This document shows positions 4,646 through 10,091 of a DNA stretch of 10,091 nt, piece after piece. The stretch's first letter is position 1. Every line of letters begins with the position of its first letter. The stretch comes from Pedosphaera sp. Its GTDB lineage: Bacteria > Verrucomicrobiota > Verrucomicrobiia > Limisphaerales > Pedosphaeraceae. The notes under the pieces are model-generated. The model did no database searches. It worked only from the letters and a program-made list of their open reading frames with translations, and was not told the origin of the DNA. Location: positions 1 to 10,091 of the forward strand of contig JAQGOT010000290.1 of assembly GCA_028293465.1 (NCBI GenBank), in the 5' to 3' direction. Both the position numbers and the translations under genes were made by a program.

Positions 4646-5824
4646 ATGGGAATGTGGATTGGACGTAACCGAAAAGCCCGGGTCACCTACGGGTTTGATG
4701 AAATTGCGCTGGTGCCGGGCGAAGTGACCATCAACCCCGCCGAAGTCGATACCAGCTTTCTAATTCCGCGCAAGGATGGCAGCGTGATCACGCTCAAAAT
4801 CCCGATCATCGCCAGCGCCATGGACGGGGTGACCGACGTGAAGTTCTGCATCGAGATGAACAAGCTCGGCGGCTTGGGCGTCATCAACCTGGAAGGCGTC
4901 CAAACCCGTTACGAAAACCCGGCCGAAGTTCTCGAACAGGTGGTCAAGGCGGACAAGGAAGACGTCACCGCGCTCATCCAAAAGCTTTACTTGGAGCCGA
5001 TCAAAGAGGAACTGATCGGGCGACGGGTGGAAGAATTGAAAAAGGCTGGCGTGCTGGCGGCGGTCAGTTCGATCCCCCAGAAGGCGGAACGGTTTTCCGC
5101 CATCGCCCAAGAAGCCGGGGCGGATGTGTTTGTGGTGCAATCCACGGTTTCGACGGTCCGGCACATTTCCACGGAGTATAAGAGCCTGGAACTCGCAGCG
5201 TTCACCAAGAGCCTGAACATTCCGGTGCTCATCGGCAACGCGGTGACATACAGCGTCACGCTGGAGTTGATGCATTGCGGCGTCGCCGGCGTGCTCATCG
5301 GCGTGGGACCGGGAGCGGCCTGCACCAGCCGCGGCGTGCTGGGGTTGGGCGTGCCGCAGGTCACGGCGACGGTGGACTGCGCGGCGGCGCGCGATGCGTA
5401 TTTCAAGAAGACGGGGCGTTACATTCCGATCATCACCGACGGCGGGATGAGCAAGGGCGGCGATGTTTGCAAGGCGCTGGCCTGCGGTTCGGATGCGGTC
5501 ATGGTGGGCAGCGCGTTCGCGCGGGCCAAGGAAGCGCCGGGGAAGGGGAATCATTGGGGCATGGCCACGCCGCACGCCAACCTGCCGCGTGGCACCCGCA
5601 TCAAAGTGGGCGTCACCGGGTCGTTGAAGCAGATTCTTTTCGGCCCCGCCACGGTGGACGACGGTTCACAAAACTTGGTCGGCGCCATCACCACCTGCAT
5701 GGGCAACGTGGGCCGGGCGACCATTCGTGAATTTCAGGAGACCGAAATCATCATCGCTCCCAGCATCAAGACGGAAGGGAAATTGTTCCAGACCGTCCAG
5801 AGCGTTGGGATGGGGACGCGTTAA
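4646..5824 (+). CDS. IMP dehydrogenase family protein, GuaB3 type (no CBS domains)
   Basis: IMP dehydrogenase oxidises IMP to XMP with NAD in GTP biosynthesis, in the cytoplasm. At 392 aa it is about 100 residues shorter than canonical GuaB, because the CBS pair is missing; residues 84-135 form a short charged linker in its place. The active-site loop GPGAACTSRG (221-230) holds the catalytic Cys226, followed by GLGVPQVTAT. The phosphate-binding ITDGGMSKGGD lies at 263-273 and MVGSAFARAKEAPG at 286-299. The stretch HWGMATPHANLPRGT (303-317) with GTRI and GSLKQILFGP replaces the usual flap and is characteristic of GuaB3 proteins known from actinobacteria and cyanobacteria. A second ATG at 4652 is an alternative start. 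It stands 88 bp after the zinc-ribbon gene and 22 bp before hupE. Its exact activity is less certain than for canonical GuaB. Confidence 0.88.
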   Translation: MGMWIGRNRKARVTYGFDEIALVPGEVTINPAEVDTSFLIPRKDGSVITLKIPIIASAMDGVTDVKFCIEMNKLGGLGVINLEGVQTRYENPAEVLEQVVKADKEDVTALIQKLYLEPIKEELIGRRVEELKKAGVLAAVSSIPQKAERFSAIAQEAGADVFVVQSTVSTVRHISTEYKSLELAAFTKSLNIPVLIGNAVTYSVTLELMHCGVAGVLIGVGPGAACTSRGVLGLGVPQVTATVDCAAARDAYFKKTGRYIPIITDGGMSKGGDVCKALACGSDAVMVGSAFARAKEAPGKGNHWGMATPHANLPRGTRIKVGVTGSLKQILFGPATVDDGSQNLVGAITTCMGNVGRATIREFQETEIIIAPSIKTEGKLFQTVQSVGMGTR

Positions 5825-5846
5825 TCATATCAGAGGGAATTATTCT

Positions 5847-6452
5847 ATGAAAACTCAGCTTCGGAATCCGTGGTTCAACTTCAAACTCGTGGCGGTGCTT
5901 GGCTCCGTGTCGCTGCTGCCAGCTTTGGCCCAAGCGCATCCTCTGCCCGGTCAAGCCAATGGTTTTGCCAGCGGGCTCAATCACCCGCTGCACGGGCTGG
6001 ACCACATCTTGGCGATGGTCGCGGTGGGCTTGTGGGCGGCGCAATTGGGCGGTCGCGCGCTTTGGCTTGTGCCGGCAACCTTCATCAGCCTGATGACGGT
6101 GGGCGGGATGCTGGGCATGACGGCGGTCCCTGTGCCGGGTGTGGAAGCGGGTATTTTGGTTTCCGTGCTGGTGCTGGGATTGTTGGTTGCGTCTGCGGCG
6201 CGTTTGCCCTTGGCGGCAAGCATGGCGTTGGCCGGGTTGTTCGCGATTTTCCACGGGCACGCTCACGGAACCGAACTCCCTGCGGCGGCCTCCGGTCTTT
6301 CCTACGGCCTTGGGTTTGTGCTGGCGAGCGTTGGTCTCCATGCTTGCGGCATGGGCGTTGGTTTGCTGGCGCAGAAGCGCTTCACCGTTCCGGCGATTCG
6401 TTTTGCGGGCGGCGCCATTGCCTTGGGCGGACTTTGTCTCTGGCTGGCGTGA
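5847..6452 (+). CDS. HupE/UreJ family metal (probable nickel/cobalt) permease
   Basis: This secondary transporter family moves Ni or Co across the inner membrane for hydrogenase, urease or B12 enzymes. The start at 5847 is supported by a Shine-Dalgarno GAGGGA (5833-5838) eight bases upstream; a longer frame from 5727 overlaps guaB3 and is rejected. The 201-residue product has a signal peptide ending ALAQA at 30. The mature protein therefore begins HPLPG. The family signature HPLHGLDH (46-53) lies at the start of the first permease helix, and a second histidine cluster FHGHAHG (135-141) lies before a later helix. About six hydrophobic segments follow, with a C-terminal LCLWLA. The 22-bp gap suggests co-transcription with guaB3. 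The substrate is inferred from the family. No hydrogenase or urease gene is in the window. Confidence 0.88.
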   Translation: MKTQLRNPWFNFKLVAVLGSVSLLPALAQAHPLPGQANGFASGLNHPLHGLDHILAMVAVGLWAAQLGGRALWLVPATFISLMTVGGMLGMTAVPVPGVEAGILVSVLVLGLLVASAARLPLAASMALAGLFAIFHGHAHGTELPAAASGLSYGLGFVLASVGLHACGMGVGLLAQKRFTVPAIRFAGGAIALGGLCLWLA

Positions 6453-6627
6453 TTCTGGTCGCCCTTTGCCAGTTGAGATAGAGTTAGTCTCTCATTCCGA
6501 TCTACAGATGCTTGTGGGAAAGTTACTCACGGGCTTGAATCTGTAGCGTTTGTCCTTCGGCAACGTGAAAATATTGTAATCATACTGGGCTTGCATTCGT
6601 GGACTGGTTCCAATTGATTTAGGTTGC
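6453..6627. other. 175-bp intergenic gap with inverted repeat and possible promoter
   Basis: No gene is seen here. CTACAGAT (6502-6509) and ATCTGTAG (6539-6546) are perfect 8-bp inverted repeats 29 bp apart. They could form a stem or an operator. A weak promoter-like pair follows: TTGTCC (6550-6555) and TATTGT (6572-6577) with a 16-bp spacer, 50 bp before the efflux operon. No T-rich terminator is clear after hupE. Confidence 0.4.
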
Positions 6628-8046
6628 TTGAATCGTTGGCTGGTCATCATTACAAGTGCAAGTCTGGGGTTGGCGGGTTGTGCCCGCTTTCATTCCCATC
6701 CCATTTCACCCGCCCAAACGGCGGCGAGCCTCGAAGCCCGACGACTGGATAATGCGGACTTGCGGCGCTTGCTGGAAACCAACCTCGCGCGCTCCTTCCC
6801 GGAGTGGCCGCCCAAAACGTGGGACTTCGACATGCTCACGCTCGCCGCGCTTTATTACCATCCGAGCCTGGATATCGCCCGGGCGCAATGGGGGGTAACG
6901 GAAGGCGGAGATAAAACGGCGGCGGGTCGGCCCAACCCGATCCTGAGTGCGGTGCCCGGTTACAGCTTGACCCCTTCCAGCGGCCCGACTCCCTGGACTC
7001 CCGCAGTGGCTCTCGACATTCCAATCGAAACGGCCGGCAAGCGCGGTTACCGGATCGCCCAGGCCAGAAAGCTTTCGGAAGCGGCCCGTCTCAACATCGC
7101 CACCGCTGCGTGGCAGGTGCGGAGCAACCTGCGGACGACTCTGATTGATCTGGCCGGCGCCCGAAACCGGGAACTGTTGTTACAGGGACAACTCTCCGTG
7201 GAGGATCGTATCGTCAAGTTTTTGGAACAGCGGCTGCAAGCCGGTGCGGTCGGCATTTCCGAACTTGGCCTGGTGCGTATCGCGCAGGAAAGGGTCCGGT
7301 TCGAGTGGTTGGATGCGCGACGTTTGAGTGCCGAGGCGCGGACCCGCGTGGCAGAGGCGATTGGGGTTCCGGTGGGCGCGCTCGAAGGGGTGGATTTGTC
7401 CTACGATTTGTCCTCGTTCCGTCCCGCCGCCGAGTTGCTGTCGCCCGAAGTGCGACGGCAGGCGTTGGAAAGTCGCTCGGAGGTTCTGAGTGCGTTGGCC
7501 GAATATGCGGCCAGTCAATCCCTCCTCCAGCTGGAGATCGCCCGACAGTATCCCGACCTCCATATCGGCACCGGTTACCAATATGACCAGGCCAATCAGA
7601 AGGTCGCGCTCGGGCTGACCGTCGAACTGCCGGTGCTCAATCAAAACCAGGGGCCCATCGCGGAAACGGAGGCGCGGCGCGAAGAATTCGCGGCGCGGTT
7701 CAACGCGGTGCAAGCCAAAGTCCTCAGTGAAATTGATCGTGCCTTGGTTGCGTATCGGGCGACTGAGGAACAGTTGAAGGCATTGGAATCACTGACAGCC
7801 GCCCAGGAAAAACAGAGCGAAACGGTCCAAGCACAGGCGGAGGCTGGCGAGGCCGACCCGCTCGACTTGCTCAATGCCCGGATCGAGCTGGGCCTGAGTG
7901 AATTGGCGCGACTGGACGGGCAATTGAAGCTGCGGTTGGCGCTTGGCCTGCTTGAGGATGCCATGCAACGCCCCATTGCCACGCTCAAGGCATCGTTGAT
8001 TGAACAACCGCAACGCCGACAGGTCATGAAAGAAAACCAACCGTGA
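6628..8046 (+). CDS. TolC/CzcC-family outer-membrane efflux lipoprotein
   Basis: This is the outer-membrane channel component of a tripartite efflux system. The start is TTG at 6628, with AGG at 6621-6623; no ATG gives a complete signal sequence. Residues 1-18 form a lipoprotein signal with lipobox LAGC (Cys18), so the protein is lipid-anchored as CzcC/CusC types are. The 472-residue length fits. The OEP domain shows two alpha-helical halves. The first runs from about 70 to 250, with QARKLSEAARLNIATAAW at 145-162. The second carries SRSEVLSALAEYAASQSLLQL (282-302), LPVLNQNQGPIAETEARR (334-351), a motif typical of CzcC, and GEADPLDLLNAR (407-418). The stop overlaps the adaptor start (GTGA), giving translational coupling. 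Confidence 0.9.
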   Translation: MNRWLVIITSASLGLAGCARFHSHPISPAQTAASLEARRLDNADLRRLLETNLARSFPEWPPKTWDFDMLTLAALYYHPSLDIARAQWGVTEGGDKTAAGRPNPILSAVPGYSLTPSSGPTPWTPAVALDIPIETAGKRGYRIAQARKLSEAARLNIATAAWQVRSNLRTTLIDLAGARNRELLLQGQLSVEDRIVKFLEQRLQAGAVGISELGLVRIAQERVRFEWLDARRLSAEARTRVAEAIGVPVGALEGVDLSYDLSSFRPAAELLSPEVRRQALESRSEVLSALAEYAASQSLLQLEIARQYPDLHIGTGYQYDQANQKVALGLTVELPVLNQNQGPIAETEARREEFAARFNAVQAKVLSEIDRALVAYRATEEQLKALESLTAAQEKQSETVQAQAEAGEADPLDLLNARIELGLSELARLDGQLKLRLALGLLEDAMQRPIATLKASLIEQPQRRQVMKENQP

Positions 8047-9062
8047 AACGAGCTGTTTTTGTAATCCTCATCATTGTGGTTGCGGTTGGCGGGGGCGTCG
8101 TCTGGATGAAAACGCGCGGCGGTGGCAGCGCCAATGAAAGTGCCGAGAAACCGGCCGCCGAAAAGCCCGCCGACGATGCACCGGCGGGACCCACAATTGA
8201 GCACGATCCGGACGGCAACGTCGTGATCAATATTGACGACGAAATGCAGGGAAACATCGGGCTCCAGGTGGCAATTCCCGCCGCCGCCCAATTAAGCCCG
8301 GAGTTTAAAGGCTACGGTCGGGTGCTGGATCCGGCTTCCCTGACTGCGCTCATGACGGAACTGGCTTCCGCCCAGGCTGCCTATAATGCATCCAGCAACG
8401 AACTCGCCCGCTTGAACACATTGGCGCAGCAGGGCAACGCCCCAAGGCGCGCGTTGGAAACGGCGGAAGCCACAGCGATGCGCGACCAACTTGCGGTTCG
8501 ATCGGCAAAGGATCGGTTGGCCCTGATCTGGGGCCAGGCCGTCGCCGACCAGAAGGACCTGTCCGCTTTCACCGAATCGTTGATTTCTCACAATGCCGCC
8601 CTGATTCGCATCGACCTGCCCGCAGGTGACGATCCAAAATCCCTCCCCACCGGCGCGCGCGTTTTAACGATGTCTGGCGACTCCGCAGAAACGGAGTTTC
8701 TCGAGCTGGCGTCCAATGTTGATCCACAAACGCAAGGCCGGGGCTTCATTTTTCATTTAAGGACAAATGCATTGCAGTTGCTGCCGGGCGCGTCGGTGAC
8801 GGGTTATGTCAAGGTCCCGGGAGAACCGTTGGTGGGCGTCATCGTCCCGCGCGAAGCAGTGGTTCGGACCGATGGAGCTGGCTGGATCTATGTCGCGAAC
8901 GGCAGTGCGGAGGCGTATAAGCGGACGGAAATCGCTTTGGATCATCCGACTGAAGCCGGGTGGTTCGTTGCCAAAGGTCCGACGGCCACCAACTACGTGG
9001 TGGTGAAGGGCGCGCAAACCCTCCTTTCGCAAGAAATGAAGGCGGCCCTCAAGCCCGACTAA
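8043..9062 (+). CDS. Periplasmic adaptor (membrane fusion protein) of an RND efflux system, lipoyl domain not evident
   Basis: This adaptor links the inner-membrane pump to the outer-membrane channel. It starts with GTG overlapping the previous stop. It has 339 residues: an N-terminal membrane anchor (about 4-21), a low-complexity Glu/Ala/Pro linker, then a beta segment (NIGLQVAIPAAAQLSPEFKGYGRV). A short helical hairpin follows at 96-160, with the adaptor motif RLNTLAQQGNAPRRALETAEA (123-143). The beta-barrel and proximal parts contain LLPGASVTGYVKVPG (246-260), VIVPREAVVR (266-275) and a terminal GAQTLLSQEMK (323-333). The usual lipoyl motif (V..G..VKKGQ) expected before the hairpin is not seen, because the hairpin follows the first beta strand directly. 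The hairpin is also short, as in metal-type adaptors. Confidence 0.85.
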   Translation: MKRAVFVILIIVVAVGGGVVWMKTRGGGSANESAEKPAAEKPADDAPAGPTIEHDPDGNVVINIDDEMQGNIGLQVAIPAAAQLSPEFKGYGRVLDPASLTALMTELASAQAAYNASSNELARLNTLAQQGNAPRRALETAEATAMRDQLAVRSAKDRLALIWGQAVADQKDLSAFTESLISHNAALIRIDLPAGDDPKSLPTGARVLTMSGDSAETEFLELASNVDPQTQGRGFIFHLRTNALQLLPGASVTGYVKVPGEPLVGVIVPREAVVRTDGAGWIYVANGSAEAYKRTEIALDHPTEAGWFVAKGPTATNYVVVKGAQTLLSQEMKAALKPD

Positions 9063-9071
9063 AGCGCGCCC

Positions 9072-10091
9072 ATGCTCAACCGCATCGTCTATTTTTCCCT
9101 GCGATTCCGCGGCGTGGTCGTCGCACTCGCCTGCCTGCTGGTTGGGTACGGCATTTACGTTGCCGACCACGCGAAGCTGGACGTTTTTCCCAATTTCGTG
9201 CCCCCGCAGGTCACCGTGCAGACCGAAGCGCCCGGCCTCTCGCCCGAGCAGGTTGAAGTGTTGGTCACCCGTCCGATCGAAAACACGATCAATGGTCTGG
9301 GCAATCTGGAATCCCTGCGTTCCGAATCCATTCCCGGATTATCGGCCATCACCGTGGTGTTCAAGGAAGGGACGGATATCTTCGTCGCCCGTCAGATGCT
9401 GGCGGAAAACTTGGGCGAGACGGCTGGCACGCTGCCAGCCGGGGTGAAAGCACCGACGATGTCGCCACTCACCTCGTCTACGATGGATTTGCTGAAGATC
9501 GGCCTCGTCTCCGAGAAACTTTCGCCCATGGAATTGCGGACCTTGGCCGACTGGACCGTCAAGCCACGTTTGCTTGCGGTGCCGGGCGTGGCGCGCTGTA
9601 TCGTGTTCGGCGGTGGTGTGCGGCAGCTTCAAATTCAAGTGCAACCCGAACGCCTGCTGGCTCATGGCCTTTCCATTTCCGATGTATTGGCCGCGGCGCG
9701 CGTCTCGACCGGGGTGATGGGGGCGGGTTTCGTGGAGAATGCCAACCAGCGCATCGTGATCCAGACTGAGGGTCAGGCGCTGACGCCCCAGATTCTGGGC
9801 GAAGTGGTGGTGGCTCATATCGCCGGAGTGAGCGTGCGACTCAAGGATGTGGCGTTGGTGAAGGAAGGTCCTGAACCGAAATTTGGCGATACGCTGATTC
9901 AAGGCCAAACCGGAGTGTTCATGGCCACGTCCAGCCAGTATGGGGCGAACACCATGGAAGTCACGCTGGCACTGGAAGCGGCGTTGGGCGAAATGAAGCC
10001 GATGTTCGAGAAGGAAGGCATCAAGCTGTACCCAAGCCTGCATCGGCCCGCCACTTTCATCGAGAACTCGCTCCGGAACATCAAACACTCA
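9072..10091 (+). CDS. RND-family heavy-metal efflux permease, CzcA-like (5' part; runs off the right edge)
   Basis: This is the inner-membrane proton-driven pump of the CzcCBA/CusCBA type. The frame from ATG 9072 is open for exactly 340 codons to the last base of the window, with no stop, so about a third of a roughly 1,040-residue family protein is present. It starts MLNRIVYFSLRFRGVVVALA with TM1 at about 14-30. The porter-domain signature KLDVFPNFVPPQVTVQTEAP (35-54) then continues GLSPEQVEVLVTRPIE (55-70), the classic CzcA motif. Porter pieces such as LRSESIPGLSAITVVF (82-97) and LPAGVKAPTMSPLTSSTMDL (121-140) follow. The start lies 9 bp after the adaptor stop. No strong ribosome-binding site is seen. 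The metal is unknown. The transmembrane proton-relay Asp/Glu region (TM4) lies outside the window. Confidence 0.9.
   Translation, partial: MLNRIVYFSLRFRGVVVALACLLVGYGIYVADHAKLDVFPNFVPPQVTVQTEAPGLSPEQVEVLVTRPIENTINGLGNLESLRSESIPGLSAITVVFKEGTDIFVARQMLAENLGETAGTLPAGVKAPTMSPLTSSTMDLLKIGLVSEKLSPMELRTLADWTVKPRLLAVPGVARCIVFGGGVRQLQIQVQPERLLAHGLSISDVLAAARVSTGVMGAGFVENANQRIVIQTEGQALTPQILGEVVVAHIAGVSVRLKDVALVKEGPEPKFGDTLIQGQTGVFMATSSQYGANTMEVTLALEAALGEMKPMFEKEGIKLYPSLHRPATFIENSLRNIKHS

Noticed and set aside
5727..5846. Upstream start for HupE
   Set aside because: It would overlap guaB3 and bury the signal peptide. ATG 5847 has a good ribosome-binding site and a clean signal sequence.

Overview
The window is GC-rich bacterial DNA. 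It has about 1.47 kb of repeat-filled, gene-free sequence at the left, followed by ten genes all on the + strand. I place it tentatively in the Verrucomicrobiota (Pedosphaera/Limisphaerales-like). The reasons are the envelope gene types, the compact GuaB3-type IMP dehydrogenase, and dispersed intergenic repeats whose reverse strand reads as 'GHW' or 'TWINLD' peptides. This is inference, because no rRNA or marker gene is present.

Layout. Positions 1-1469 hold no convincing gene. They carry a 168-nt imperfect palindrome (44-211), six clusters of a 10-bp-periodic repeat (consensus ATCCARGTTA), a diverged duplicated block, GTAAC/GTTAC dyads, several G/C hairpins and a copy of a second dispersed repeat. 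Next is a lactate/malate dehydrogenase-family gene (1470-2381) whose cofactor pocket looks NADP-type. After a 120-bp gap with a repeat copy and a plausible promoter comes a tight four-gene cluster (2502-4558). It encodes an ExbB/TolQ-like channel subunit, an ExbD/TolR-like partner lacking the usual transmembrane Asp, a TonB-like membrane-anchored protein, and a small membrane-anchored zinc-ribbon protein. This looks like a proton-motive-force energy-transduction module of unusual composition.

Positions 4646-6452 carry a CBS-less IMP dehydrogenase (GuaB3 type) and, 22 bp downstream, a HupE/UreJ metal permease. After a 175-bp gap with an inverted repeat comes an efflux operon (6628 to the right edge): an outer-membrane lipoprotein of the TolC/CzcC type, a periplasmic adaptor, and the first 340 codons of a CzcA-like RND pump that runs off the window. 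HupE (probable Ni/Co uptake) beside a CzcCBA-like exporter suggests a metal-homeostasis neighbourhood.

The most unusual items are the long palindrome, the 10-bp-periodic arrays, the Asp-less ExbD, the dehydrogenase with an altered cofactor and substrate pocket, and the adaptor that seems to lack a lipoyl domain.
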